Source: Ga0077527 sp964606765 (GTDB lineage: Bacteria > Pseudomonadota > Gammaproteobacteria > Burkholderiales > SG8-41). Taken from it: a stretch of DNA of 26,114 nucleotides. Made by a program: the position numbers and the translations under genes. Location of the stretch: positions 1-26,114 of the forward strand of contig CAZSIR010000027.1 in NCBI GenBank assembly GCA_964606765.1, read 5' to 3'. Shown piece after piece: positions 9,001-16,429 of this stretch. The notes under the pieces are model-generated. The model made no database searches. It saw only the letters and a list, made by a program, of their open reading frames with translations, and was not told the origin of the DNA. Numbering within the stretch: the first letter of the stretch is position 1; each line of letters begins with the position of its first letter.

Positions 9001-9886
9001 GGATTGCGCGCAGCAGGAATATGACCGCCTGCTGGATGCTAGGGATCCCGGCATTACGCCGACACTGAGCTTTGATCCGAACGAAGATATCGCCGCGCCG
9101 TTCATCAACCGCGGCGCAAAACCGCGGGTTGCGATCCTGCGTGAACAGGGCGTCAACGGACAGATTGAAATGGCTGCGGCTTTTGACCGTGCCGGCTTTG
9201 CGGCAGTCGATGTACACATGAGCGATATCATCGCCGGTCGCAGCAGCCTGAAGGATTTCCGCGGTTTTGCCGCCTGCGGCGGTTTTTCCTACGGCGATGT
9301 GCTGGGGGCGGGCGAGGGCTGGGCCAAATCCATCCTGTTCAATAGCCGCGCCCGTGACGAGTTCGAAGCCTTCTTCCAGCGCGCTGACAGTTTCGCGCTG
9401 GGCGTGTGCAATGGTTGCCAGATGATGAGCAATCTGCACGAACTGATTCCTGGCGCAGAACGCTGGCCGCATTTTGTGCGCAACAAGTCGGAGCAGTTTG
9501 AGGCGCGTTTTGTCACGCTCGAAGTGCAGAAGTCGCCGTCACTGTTTTTCCAGGACATGGCCGGCAGCCGCATTCCGGTGGCGGTGGCGCATGGCGAGGG
9601 TTACGCCGAGTTTGCAGATGCCGCTGCGCTGGCTGCAGCACAACCGCTGGTGGCGCTGCGCTTTGTCGACAACCGCGGTGCGGTCACCGAACAATATCCG
9701 CTGAATTCAAATGGCTCGCCGCAGGGCATTACCGGCATGACCACGCCGGACGGGCGATTCACCATCCTGATGCCGCATCCGGAGCGCGTGTTCCGCACGG
9801 TGCAGAATTCCTCGCATCCGGCAGGGTGGGGAGAAGACGGGCCGTGGCTGCGCATGTTCCGCAATGCCAGGAAAAGCGTTGCCTGA
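6011..9886 (+). CDS. purL: Phosphoribosylformylglycinamidine synthase (large single-chain PurL)
   Basis: A 1291-residue cytosolic enzyme for the fourth step of purine synthesis, converting FGAR plus glutamine and ATP to FGAM. It is the long, single-chain form in which the PurS-like, synthetase and glutaminase parts are fused. Visible features: an N-terminal PurS-like region; the linker/FGAR-binding segment A-N-S-E-H-C-R-H-K near residue 220; the ATP-site segment E-T-H-N-H-P-T-A-I-S-P-F-P-G-A near 300; and a C-terminal class I glutaminase with nucleophile C1133 in V-C-N-G-C-Q and its partners H1256 and E1258 in M-P-H-P-E-R. All key residues are intact and the length is typical. ATG 6011 gives the usual N-terminus, although no Shine-Dalgarno precedes it. 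It stands alone, facing the transglutaminase gene. Confidence 0.98.
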   Translation: MPHFLRLRGRDALSAFRRKKLLQATAADIPGLQIAAEYWHFISLNRELDATGRQHLERLLSYGPATATVAQEGTLLLVTPRLGTISPWSSKATDIARHCGLPAVERIERGVAWWCSVGGQSLNAAQRAALLPQVHDRMTESVLNSLDEAEALFKRISPKPLATVDMLGGGRDALAKANIAMGLALSPDEIDYLFDNFKRMGRNPTDVELMMFAQANSEHCRHKIFNADWIIDGEKQEYSLFGMIRTTHQKHPQGTVVAYSDNSSVIEGATVQRFYPGTAQGYGYSRELTHILMKVETHNHPTAISPFPGASTGSGGEIRDEGATGRGAKPKAGLSGFSVSNLRIPGFEQPWESNPVGKPGRIASALQIMLDGPIGGASFNNEFGRPNLAGYFRSYEMRVGTEVRGYHKPIMIAGGLGNIAAQHTAKNAIPEGALLIQLGGPGMLIGLGGGAASSMDTGSNQEDLDFDSVQRGNPEIERRAQEVIDRCWGLGKNNPVLSIHDVGAGGLSNALPELVHGAGRGGHFQLREVPSEEPGMSPMQIWCNEAQERYVLAIAPQDLETFRAICERERCPFAVVGIATGDGRLKVGDTVFRNNPVDMELAVLLGKPPKMTRDVKRLVREGQVFDAAGIDIREALYRVLRLPTVADKTFLISIGDRTVGGMTARDQMVGPWQVPVADVAVTLMGFNTHCGEAMAMGERTPLAVLNPEASGRMALGEAITNIAAANIAKLGDVKLSANWMAAAGHPGEDAALFDTVHAVAMELCPALGISIPVGKDSLSMKTSWSEGASRKEVVAPLSLIISAFAPVSDARKTLTPQLRTDCGDTDLLLIDLGRGLNRLGASALAQVFGAIGDATPDVVDAADLKHFFTAIQQLNQQGLLLAYHDRSDGGLLATLCEMLFAARCGAQIDLQADVAATLFNEELGAVMQIKRGDRDAVMAVLAKAGLAAHCAVIGNVNSGSRLVVQSGGETVLDESRIDLHRAWSETTYRMQLLRDNPDCAQQEYDRLLDARDPGITPTLSFDPNEDIAAPFINRGAKPRVAILREQGVNGQIEMAAAFDRAGFAAVDVHMSDIIAGRSSLKDFRGFAACGGFSYGDVLGAGEGWAKSILFNSRARDEFEAFFQRADSFALGVCNGCQMMSNLHELIPGAERWPHFVRNKSEQFEARFVTLEVQKSPSLFFQDMAGSRIPVAVAHGEGYAEFADAAALAAAQPLVALRFVDNRGAVTEQYPLNSNGSPQGITGMTTPDGRFTILMPHPERVFRTVQNSSHPAGWGEDGPWLRMFRNARKSVA

Positions 9887-9907
9887 GCGGATGGTTTTCG
9901 CTTTTAG

Positions 9908-9925
9908 ATTGACTTAAAAGTCAAT
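9908..9925. repeat. Inverted repeat in the purL/transglutaminase convergent gap
   Basis: ATTGACTT-AA-AAGTCAAT is a perfect 8-bp inverted repeat with a 2-base centre, 22 bases after the purL stop. On neither strand is it followed by a clean T-run, so it is not a canonical terminator, but it may still separate two converging transcripts or be a binding site. It is directly followed by the AT-rich repeat shared with nnr. Confidence 0.5.
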
Positions 9926-9942
9926 AAAATCAAATACTTGTA
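9923..9942 (+). repeat. AT-rich repeat copy between purL and the transglutaminase gene
   Basis: This stretch matches the reverse strand of 4847-4866 at 19 of 20 bases (exact over 9927-9942). It lies in the 59-base convergent gap and ends four bases before the downstream gene's stop codon. Confidence 0.55.
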
Positions 9943-9945
9943 ACG

Positions 9946-12900
9946 TCACTTTGGCGCGGCCTGCCAACGCAGGTCCAGCGTCATCGGAAACGCCGGATTG
10001 GGTGCTTCGGGGGCGACGTCCATCGGACCGGGCGTATGGCCGTGGTCCCAGAAACGCGCCACGCGCCGCGCTTCCGCTTCATTGGCGTTGACCGGGAAGG
10101 TGCTGTAGTTGCGTCCTCCCGGATGCGACACGTGATAGGTGCAGCCGCCGATCGAACGTTTGCTCCAGGTGTCGATGACGTCAAACACCAGGGGCGCATG
10201 CACGCCGATGGTCGGATGCAGCGCAGAGGGCGGATTCCACGCGCAGTAGCGCAGCCCGGCGACGAACTCGCCCGGTGTGCCGGTTGCCACCAGCGGCAGC
10301 GCGCGGCCGTTGCAGGCGATCAGATGGCGCGATTCGGTCAGGCCGCGGGCGCGCACCTGCAGCCGTTCCACCGAGGAGTCGACATAACGCGCAGTGGCGT
10401 TGAGACCCATTTCCTCGCCGAGCACGTTCCACGGCTCTATGGCCTGGCGCAGTTCGACTTCAATGCCGTTGTAGTTCACGGTGCCATAGCGCGGGAAACG
10501 GAATTCGTGGAAGGGTGCATACCAGGCATCGTCAAAGGCGTAACCGGCGCGACGCAGGTCGGCCAGCACGTCGTGAAAATCCGCGCCAATGAAATGCGGC
10601 AGCATGAAACGGTCGTGCAGTTGCGTGCCCCAGCGCACCAGTTTTGCCTGGTACGGTTTTTCCCAGAACCAGGCCACCAATCCGCGCAGCAGCAGCATCT
10701 GCGCCAGGCTCATCTGCGGATGCGGCGGCATTTCGAAGCCGCGGAATTCGAGCAAACCGAGCCTGCCGGTGCCACCATGCCCGGCATACAGCTTGTCGAT
10801 GCAGAATTCCGCACGGTGAGTGTTGCCGGTCAGATCGACGAGGAAGTTGCGCAACAGGCGGTTGGTGGTTTCCGGCGGCAGCGCAGCGCCGTGCCTTTTC
10901 TGCAGCGCAGCCATCTGCTGGAAGGCGATTTCGAGTTCGTACAGGTTGTCATCGCGGGCTTCATCGACCCGCGGCGCCTGGCTGGTCGGGCCGATGAACA
11001 TGCCCGAGAACAGGTATGACAGGGCAGGATGGTTCTGCCAGTAGGTGATCAGGCTGGTCAGCAGATCGGGCCGGCGCAGCAGCGGACTGTTGGCGGGTTT
11101 TGCGCCGCCCAGCGTGATGTGGTTGCCGCCGCCGCTGCCGGTATGGCGGCCGTCGAGCATGAATTTTTCCGTGCCCAGCCGCGTCTCACGCGCTTCTTCG
11201 TACAGCGCGTTGGTATTTGCAACCAGCTGTTTCCAGTTCGATGCCGGATGGATGTTGACCTCGATGACGCCGGGGTCGGGTGTCACGTTGAGTACGGTCA
11301 TCAACGGATCGTGCGGCGGTCCATAACCTTCAAGCCGGATGCGCAGGTTCAGTTGCGTGGCAACGCGCTCGATGGTGGCGAGCAGGTCGACATAGGGTTT
11401 GATGGCCTCGAAGGGCGGCAGGAAGATATGGAGCCGGCCTTCGCGCGCCTCGACGCATAATGCAGTGCGCACGAGCTTGCCGCCGGCAGGCAGCAGTTCA
11501 GGCAGGGCGGACAGCGGCAGGCGGTAGCCGATGGAAGAATCGCCGTTGATCAGGATGACCTGCCCCCCCGCCAGCGGCCAGGGCGAGCTGGTCCAGCCTT
11601 TTTCGTCGGCACCCAGCGGCAGCACATGACCGGCGGCTTCTTTGCTGCCCGGAACCCGCAGCTTTTTGGCCTCGGATAAATGGGTCAGCGGATCTTCCCA
11701 GGCGGCCAGCAGTTGTTCCGGCGCAAGGCCCAGAGCTGCGGTCAGCGCAACGGCAAAGCGTTCTGCGTCGACCGGGCGGATGTCAGCTGGCGTGGACGCG
11801 GCAGCGATCAGCGCGGGATTGCGCCACAGCAACTGGCCGTCATTGCGCCACTGGATGCCGAGTGCCCAGCGCGGCAGCGGTTCACCCGGATACCATTTGC
11901 CCTGGCCGTAAAACACCACGCCGCCCGTGGCGAACCGTTCCTTCAAACGCCATGCCAGTTGTTCGGCAAGCAGCCATTTTTTGTCGGACAGCGCGGCGGT
12001 ATTCCATTCCGCGCCTTCCATGTCGTCAATCGATACGAAGGTCGGTTCGCCCCCCTGGGTCAGGCGCACGTCCTGCGCTGCAAGCCTGACGTCGATCTGC
12101 TGGCCCAGTGCATCGATGGCCTGCCATTGCGTCGCATCGTACGGTTTGGTGACGCGCGGGTCTTCGTGGATGCGCGTCACAGTCATCGCAAAATCGAACT
12201 GTGTTTCGCAGGGGTCGACCCCGCCGATCACCGGCGCCGCGCTTGCTGGCGAGGGTGTGCAGGCAAGGGGAATGTGGCCTTCGCCGGCGAGCAGTCCTGA
12301 TGTCGCGTCAAGCCCGACCCAGCCGGCGCCCGGAATGTAGGCTTCGGCCCAGGCATGCAGGTCGGTGAAGTCGACTTCGGTGCCGGAAGGGCCGTCGAGC
12401 GACTTCTGGTCGGCTTTGAGCTGGATCAGGTAGCCGGAGACAAAACGCGCGGCCAGGCCGCAGTGGCGCAGGATCTGCACCATCAGCCAGCCGCTGTCGC
12501 GGCAGGAGCCGCTGCGCTGGCCCAGGGTCTGCTCGCAGGTCTGCACGCCGGGCTCCATGCGCACCAGGTAGCGGATGTCGCGCTGCAGCTGCTGGTTGAC
12601 GGCAATCAGGAAGTCGATGGTGGCGACCGGGCCGGCATGTGACGCGCGAAATTCGGCCAGCCATTTCTGCAGCAGCGGGCCCTGTTCATCAAGCGCCAGA
12701 TACGGAGCCAGGTCGCGCGTCAGGTCCTCACGATAGGCAAACGGAAATTTTTCGGCGTACGACTCGATGAAGAAATCGAAGGGGTTGATCACCGTCATGT
12801 CGGCAACGAGGTCGACGGTGATCTCCAGTTCGCGGGTTTTTTCCGGAAATACGAAACGCCCGATGTAATTGCCGAAGATGTCCTGCTGCCAGTTGATGAA

Positions 12901-13050
12901 GTGATCCGCCGGCTTGACGCTCAGCGAGTAGGACAGGATCGGCGTACGGCTGTGCGGCGCAGGGCGCAGCCGTACTTCATGCGGCGACAGGCTGACGGGG
13001 CGGTCGTAGCGGTAGCGGGTCTGGTGGTGCAGGGCAACGCGGATGCTCAT
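9946..13050 (-). CDS. Transglutaminase-like / DUF2126 fusion protein, last gene of the Anbu operon
   Basis: A 1034-residue cytosolic protein. Residues ~1-90 form a bacterial transglutaminase N-terminal domain. Residues ~140-260 form the papain-like transglutaminase core, with an intact triad: C183 in G-S-C-R-D-S-G, H232 in D-L-H-A-W-A-E and D248 in G-L-D-A-T-S-G. The remaining ~700 residues are the DUF2126 region, with conserved H-T-G-S-G-G-G-N-H and G-L-L-E-F-R-G-F segments but no assigned chemistry. Such transglutaminase folds act as peptidases or amidases, or form isopeptide bonds. Here it probably works on a peptide made by the operon's ATP-grasp enzyme (inference). It follows the Anbu gene by 33 bases. 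The G-rich stretch before ATG 13050 may act as ribosome-binding site but lies in a GC hairpin. Confidence 0.9.
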   Translation of the reverse strand: MSIRVALHHQTRYRYDRPVSLSPHEVRLRPAPHSRTPILSYSLSVKPADHFINWQQDIFGNYIGRFVFPEKTRELEITVDLVADMTVINPFDFFIESYAEKFPFAYREDLTRDLAPYLALDEQGPLLQKWLAEFRASHAGPVATIDFLIAVNQQLQRDIRYLVRMEPGVQTCEQTLGQRSGSCRDSGWLMVQILRHCGLAARFVSGYLIQLKADQKSLDGPSGTEVDFTDLHAWAEAYIPGAGWVGLDATSGLLAGEGHIPLACTPSPASAAPVIGGVDPCETQFDFAMTVTRIHEDPRVTKPYDATQWQAIDALGQQIDVRLAAQDVRLTQGGEPTFVSIDDMEGAEWNTAALSDKKWLLAEQLAWRLKERFATGGVVFYGQGKWYPGEPLPRWALGIQWRNDGQLLWRNPALIAAASTPADIRPVDAERFAVALTAALGLAPEQLLAAWEDPLTHLSEAKKLRVPGSKEAAGHVLPLGADEKGWTSSPWPLAGGQVILINGDSSIGYRLPLSALPELLPAGGKLVRTALCVEAREGRLHIFLPPFEAIKPYVDLLATIERVATQLNLRIRLEGYGPPHDPLMTVLNVTPDPGVIEVNIHPASNWKQLVANTNALYEEARETRLGTEKFMLDGRHTGSGGGNHITLGGAKPANSPLLRRPDLLTSLITYWQNHPALSYLFSGMFIGPTSQAPRVDEARDDNLYELEIAFQQMAALQKRHGAALPPETTNRLLRNFLVDLTGNTHRAEFCIDKLYAGHGGTGRLGLLEFRGFEMPPHPQMSLAQMLLLRGLVAWFWEKPYQAKLVRWGTQLHDRFMLPHFIGADFHDVLADLRRAGYAFDDAWYAPFHEFRFPRYGTVNYNGIEVELRQAIEPWNVLGEEMGLNATARYVDSSVERLQVRARGLTESRHLIACNGRALPLVATGTPGEFVAGLRYCAWNPPSALHPTIGVHAPLVFDVIDTWSKRSIGGCTYHVSHPGGRNYSTFPVNANEAEARRVARFWDHGHTPGPMDVAPEAPNPAFPMTLDLRWQAAPK

Positions 13051-13051
13051 C

Positions 13052-13075
13052 GGCGGCCCCCCCGGGCGGGCCGCC
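13052..13075 (-). other. GC-rich hairpin before the transglutaminase start
   Basis: Arms GGCGGCC (13052-13058) and GGCCGCC (13069-13075) can pair over seven GC pairs with a 10-base loop. On the coding strand the seven-G run adjoining the start codon falls in the loop and arm, so folding would restrict ribosome access. No T-run follows, so it is not an intrinsic terminator. Confidence 0.4.
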
Positions 13076-13083
13076 CTGCTGCG

Positions 13084-13830
13084 TCATTGCTCGAAGCCGA
13101 CATCCCAGTCCGGGTTGGGCAGCTCGGTAAAGACCTTGCGCAGGCCTTCGCCCCAGCGCTGGTGCACCATGTTGAAGTAGGCATCGCTTTCGTTGATCTG
13201 GTGCTGGAACGCAACGCGCAGCGTGTCCGCGCGGTACATGAGCAGGTCGATCGGCAGGCCGACGGAGATGTTGCTGCGCATGGTCGAGTCAAACGAGACC
13301 AGCAGGCACTTGGTGGCTTCGAGCAGGCTGGTTTCGGGCTTGACGACGCGGTCAATGACCGGTTTGCCGTATTTGCTTTCACCGATCTGGAAATAGGTGG
13401 TTTCCGCGGTGGATTCAATGAAGTTGCCTTCGCTGTAGATATGGAACAGTCGCTGCCGTCCGCCGGCAATCTGCCCGCCCACGATGAAGGAGGCACCGGC
13501 ATCAACGTTGGCCTGCTGCAGGTAAGGCGCATCCCGCTTGCGCACGTCGCGCAGTGCCTGGCCGACCATCTCGGCAACCTCGTACATGGACTTTGCATCG
13601 TAGAGCGAGCGCTTGGCGCCGGGATCCCGGTGATCTTCCTCCAGCAGATTGATCGCGCTTTGCGTGATCGACAGATTGCCCGAGCTGAGTATCACGATGA
13701 CACGATCGCCGTCGCGGGAGAAAACCCGCATCTTGCGGTAACTGGAAACATGGTCCACGCCGGCATTGGTTCGGGAATCCGAGGCGAACACCATGCCGGC
13801 CTTGAGGGTGATGGCAACGCAGTACGTCAT
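13084..13830 (-). CDS. Anbu (ancestral beta subunit) proteasome-like peptidase
   Basis: A 248-residue member of the proteasome beta/HslV (Ntn-hydrolase) superfamily, of the Anbu type. The protein begins M-T-Y-C-V-A: removing Met exposes Thr as the N-terminal nucleophile. The partner Asp is in F-A-S-D-S-R-T-N-A-G (D18 of the precursor) and the Lys is in S-Y-R-K-M (K33). Family members lack a propeptide and form open or helical-ring assemblies, and their native substrate is not known. ATG 13830 is therefore the only sensible start although it has no Shine-Dalgarno. It lies 111 bases after the alpha-E gene, a gap that holds a sigma-70-like promoter, and 33 bases before the transglutaminase gene. 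The company of ATP-grasp, alpha-E and transglutaminase genes is the known Anbu context. Confidence 0.93.
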   Translation of the reverse strand: MTYCVAITLKAGMVFASDSRTNAGVDHVSSYRKMRVFSRDGDRVIVILSSGNLSITQSAINLLEEDHRDPGAKRSLYDAKSMYEVAEMVGQALRDVRKRDAPYLQQANVDAGASFIVGGQIAGGRQRLFHIYSEGNFIESTAETTYFQIGESKYGKPVIDRVVKPETSLLEATKCLLVSFDSTMRSNISVGLPIDLLMYRADTLRVAFQHQINESDAYFNMVHQRWGEGLRKVFTELPNPDWDVGFEQ

Positions 13831-13862
13831 TTGGCTTGGTGGATGAAAATTGAACTTGGCGA

Positions 13863-13891
13863 AGCATAGGGGAAGCAGGGATGGCTGACAA
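13863..13891 (-). promoter_or_regulatory. Sigma-70-like promoter in front of the Anbu gene
   Basis: On the reverse strand, TTGTCA (13886-13891) and TATGCT (13863-13868) are separated by exactly 17 bases. They match five of six and four of six consensus positions. The predicted start of transcription lies about 26 bases before the Anbu ATG. This would give Anbu and the transglutaminase protein a supply independent of the sigma-54 promoter of the whole operon. Confidence 0.5.
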
Positions 13892-13941
13892 GCAAGGGTT
13901 GACGGTGGCGCCGCATTGACAAATTGCCGTGATTCCGGACA

Positions 13942-14943
13942 TCACTCGTTCCGGGATTTTCCGGACGCGGCAGTGGTTTCGGGGTCGTAGACGGGTGCCA
14001 GAAAATGGTGATTCAGCTCGGCATTCAGCGTATGCAGTTTCTCGAGAAACTCCATCAGGTGTTCGTGCAGCCCGATTTCCATGATCTGTTCGACGCGGCC
14101 GTAGTGCAGCTGCGCGTGCAGCTCGCCGGCGAGGCGTTCGGGTTCCATCGATTCGCGCTTGCAAAGGTCGCGCAGGATTTCGTAGATTTCATTCATGCAG
14201 GCATGCAGGGAACGCGGCAGGTCGTCGCGCAGAACCAGCAGTTCGGCCACACGTTTCGGCGTGATGACGTCACGGTAAATGCGCCGGTAGGAACTGAGGG
14301 CGCTGACCGAGCGCAGCAGGGCGCTCCATTGGTAGTAATCGACTGCGCCGCCGACTTCCGCTGCGCTGGGCAGCAGCGTGTGGTATTTCACGTCGAGCAG
14401 CCTGGCGGTGTTGTCTGCGCGCTCCATGAAGGTGCCGAGGCGGATGAACTGGTAAGCCTCGTCCCGCAGCATGGTGCCGAAGGTGACGCCGCGGAACTGG
14501 TGCGACTGTGTCTTGATCCATTCAAAAAAATCGTTGATGCCGCCCTGGTTCAGGGCGACTTCGCTGCGGCTGCGCAATTCGAGCCACATCGAGTTCAGGT
14601 CCTCGTACATTTCCGTCGTCATCACGCCACGCATGCTGCGGCCGTTTTCACGTGCGGCGTGCATCAGCGTATAAATGCTCGACGGGTTGGTGCTGTCGAG
14701 CACCATGAAACGCAGCACCTTGTCCGAAGTGATCGGGCCCGGGTAATTTTCGTAATAGGTGCTGGCGAGGCCATTGATGACCAGCGGCAGCGCCCAGGGT
14801 TCGGCCCAGGACTGTGCGGCGTCGGTGATGCGGTAGGGCAGCAGCGACATCTGGTAGGTGACGTCAAGCAGACGCGCGGTATTCTCGGCGCGTTCGATCT
14901 GCCGTGACATCCAGTACAGGTTGTTGGCGTGCCGGCTCAGCAC
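13942..14943 (-). CDS. Alpha-E domain protein (DUF403)
   Basis: A 333-residue all-helical protein of the alpha-E/DUF403 family, found almost only beside circularly permuted ATP-grasp and transglutaminase genes and thought to take part in the same peptide-forming pathway. It starts with the typical V/M-L-S-R-x-A-N-N-L-Y-W-M-x-R-x-I-E-R-A-E-N-T-A-R-L-L-D-V. The second half repeats a related R-A-D-N-T-A-R-L-L-D-V-K motif near residue 185. I chose GTG 14943, preceded by AGGGAGG at a 7-base spacing, over longer readings reaching into the ATP-grasp gene. This start sits within a 17-base tandem duplication. It follows the ATP-grasp stop by 13 bases and is tightly coupled to it. The exact biochemical role of the family is unproven. 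Confidence 0.9.
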   Translation of the reverse strand: MLSRHANNLYWMSRQIERAENTARLLDVTYQMSLLPYRITDAAQSWAEPWALPLVINGLASTYYENYPGPITSDKVLRFMVLDSTNPSSIYTLMHAARENGRSMRGVMTTEMYEDLNSMWLELRSRSEVALNQGGINDFFEWIKTQSHQFRGVTFGTMLRDEAYQFIRLGTFMERADNTARLLDVKYHTLLPSAAEVGGAVDYYQWSALLRSVSALSSYRRIYRDVITPKRVAELLVLRDDLPRSLHACMNEIYEILRDLCKRESMEPERLAGELHAQLHYGRVEQIMEIGLHEHLMEFLEKLHTLNAELNHHFLAPVYDPETTAASGKSRNE

Positions 14944-14975
14944 TGCAGGTCCTCCCTTAGCACTGTAGGTCCTCC
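14939..14975. repeat. Imperfect 17-bp tandem duplication at the ATP-grasp/alpha-E junction
   Basis: AGCACTGCAGGTCCTCC (14939-14955) and AGCACTGTAGGTCCTCC (14959-14975) differ at one base and are spaced 20 bases apart. On the coding strand each copy contains GGAGGACCT-R-CAGTGCT. One copy encodes the last residues of the ATP-grasp protein, and the other provides the ribosome-binding site and GTG start of the alpha-E gene. Confidence 0.85.
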
Positions 14976-16384
14976 AATACCCAGGTGTCCTTGGTGCCGC
15001 CGCCCTGCGATGAATTGACGACGAGGGAACCTTCACGCAATGCAACCCGCGTCAGACCGCCCGGTACCAGCGTGACATCGCGGCCGGACAGCACATAAGG
15101 CCGCAGGTCGACATGGCGCGGCACGATGTCGGAATCGCGGAAGGTGGGGCAGGTCGACAGCGCCAGTGTCGGCTGGGCGATGTAGTTCGCGGGATTCTGT
15201 TCGATGCGCTTGCGAAATTCGGCGATCTGCTCCTTGGTCGAAGTCGGGCCGACCAGCATGCCGTAGCCGCCGGAACCCTGGACTTCCTTCACCACCAGTT
15301 CCGGCAGGTGCGCCAGTGTGTAGGCCAGGTCGTCGGCATTCCCCAGCCGGTAGGTGGGCACGTTGGAAATGATCGGTTTTTCGCCCAGATAGAAATCAAT
15401 CATCTGCGGCACATAGAGATAAGTCGACTTGTCATCGGCAACGCCGGTGCCTATGGCATTGGCCAGCGTGACGTTGCCGGCGCGGTAGGCGGCGAAAATG
15501 CCGGGCACACCGAGCGCGGAATCAGGGCGGAAGGCCAGCGGGTCGAGATAATCGTCGTCGATGCGGCGGTAAATCACGTCCACGCGCTGCGGGCCGGTGG
15601 TCGTCCGCATGTAGACATAGTTGTTGGCGACGAACAGGTCCTGGCCTTCCACCAGTTCAACCCCCATCTGCTGGGCGAGGAAGGCGTGTTCAAAATAGGC
15701 GCTGTTGTAGGCGCCCGGCGTCATCACCACCACGGTGGGTTGGCTGACATGTTCCGGCGCCACCGCGCGGAGGTTGTCGAGCAGGACGTCGGTGTAATGG
15801 TCAACGGGGGCGACCGGTATGCGTCCGAAGAGGTCGGGAAACAGCCGCATCATCATCTTGCGGTTTTCCAGCATGTACGACACGCCCGACGGCGTGCGCA
15901 GATTGTCTTCCAGCACGTAAAACTCACCGATCCCGGTTTTGACGATGTCCACGCCGGCGATATGCACATACACGTCACCGGCGACATGGATGCCGCGCAT
16001 TTCCGGGCGGTAGGCCGGATTGTTCAGGACCTGGTCGGCCGGGATGATGCCGGCCTTGAGGATTTCCTGGTCGTGGTAGATGTCTTTGAGGAAGGCATTC
16101 AGCGCGCGCACCCGCTGGCAGGCGCCGTCGCTGATCATTTTCCAGGCATTGGGGCGGATGATGCGCGGAATGATGTCAAAGGGGATGGAACGCTCGGTAC
16201 CGGATTCGTCACCGTAGACCGCGAAGGTGATGCCCAGGCGGGTGTACAGCGCGTTGGCTTCGCGCTGCTTCTGGGGCAGGAAATCCGCGGGCTTGCCCTC
16301 CAGCCACTCGGTGTGTGCGCGATAATGCGGACGGACCGAGCCGTCAGCGGTTCGCATTTCGTCGTAGGGGCCTTGGGCGCTCAT
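14957..16384 (-). CDS. Circularly permuted ATP-grasp protein (CP_ATPgrasp_2 / DUF407)
   Basis: A 475-residue predicted carboxylate-amine ligase, first gene of the Anbu operon. ATP-grasp enzymes activate a carboxylate as acyl-phosphate and join it to an amine. This permuted group is predicted to make a short peptide or to attach one. Seen in the sequence: the family opening Y-D-E-M and A-D-G-x-V-R-P-H-Y; P-F-D-I-I-P-R-I-I near residue 70; E-D-N-L-R-T-P-S-G-V-S near 160; M-T-P-G-A-Y-N-S-A-Y-F-E-H near 225; the glycine-rich V-K-E-V-Q-G-S-G-G-Y-G-M near 365; and N-S-S-Q-G-G-G-T-K-D-T-W near the C-terminus. The final E-D-L-Q-C comes from the tandem duplication. The start is either ATG 16384 or the ATG nine codons on; neither has a strong Shine-Dalgarno. 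A sigma-54 promoter lies ~46-61 bases upstream. Confidence 0.92.
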   Translation of the reverse strand: MSAQGPYDEMRTADGSVRPHYRAHTEWLEGKPADFLPQKQREANALYTRLGITFAVYGDESGTERSIPFDIIPRIIRPNAWKMISDGACQRVRALNAFLKDIYHDQEILKAGIIPADQVLNNPAYRPEMRGIHVAGDVYVHIAGVDIVKTGIGEFYVLEDNLRTPSGVSYMLENRKMMMRLFPDLFGRIPVAPVDHYTDVLLDNLRAVAPEHVSQPTVVVMTPGAYNSAYFEHAFLAQQMGVELVEGQDLFVANNYVYMRTTTGPQRVDVIYRRIDDDYLDPLAFRPDSALGVPGIFAAYRAGNVTLANAIGTGVADDKSTYLYVPQMIDFYLGEKPIISNVPTYRLGNADDLAYTLAHLPELVVKEVQGSGGYGMLVGPTSTKEQIAEFRKRIEQNPANYIAQPTLALSTCPTFRDSDIVPRHVDLRPYVLSGRDVTLVPGGLTRVALREGSLVVNSSQGGGTKDTWVLEDLQC

Positions 16385-16429
16385 GGGATTCGGGGTGAGA
16401 CCATGTTCTTTGTTGTATCACAAGCCATA

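Noticed and set aside
9908..9925. Inverted repeat after purL as an intrinsic terminator
   Set aside because: The stem is AT-rich and no T-run follows on either strand; recorded as a repeat only.
14944..15045. Longer alpha-E reading overlapping the ATP-grasp gene
   Set aside because: The extra 34 residues are the ATP-grasp 3' end read out of frame. The GTG at 14943 has a strong Shine-Dalgarno and matches the family start.
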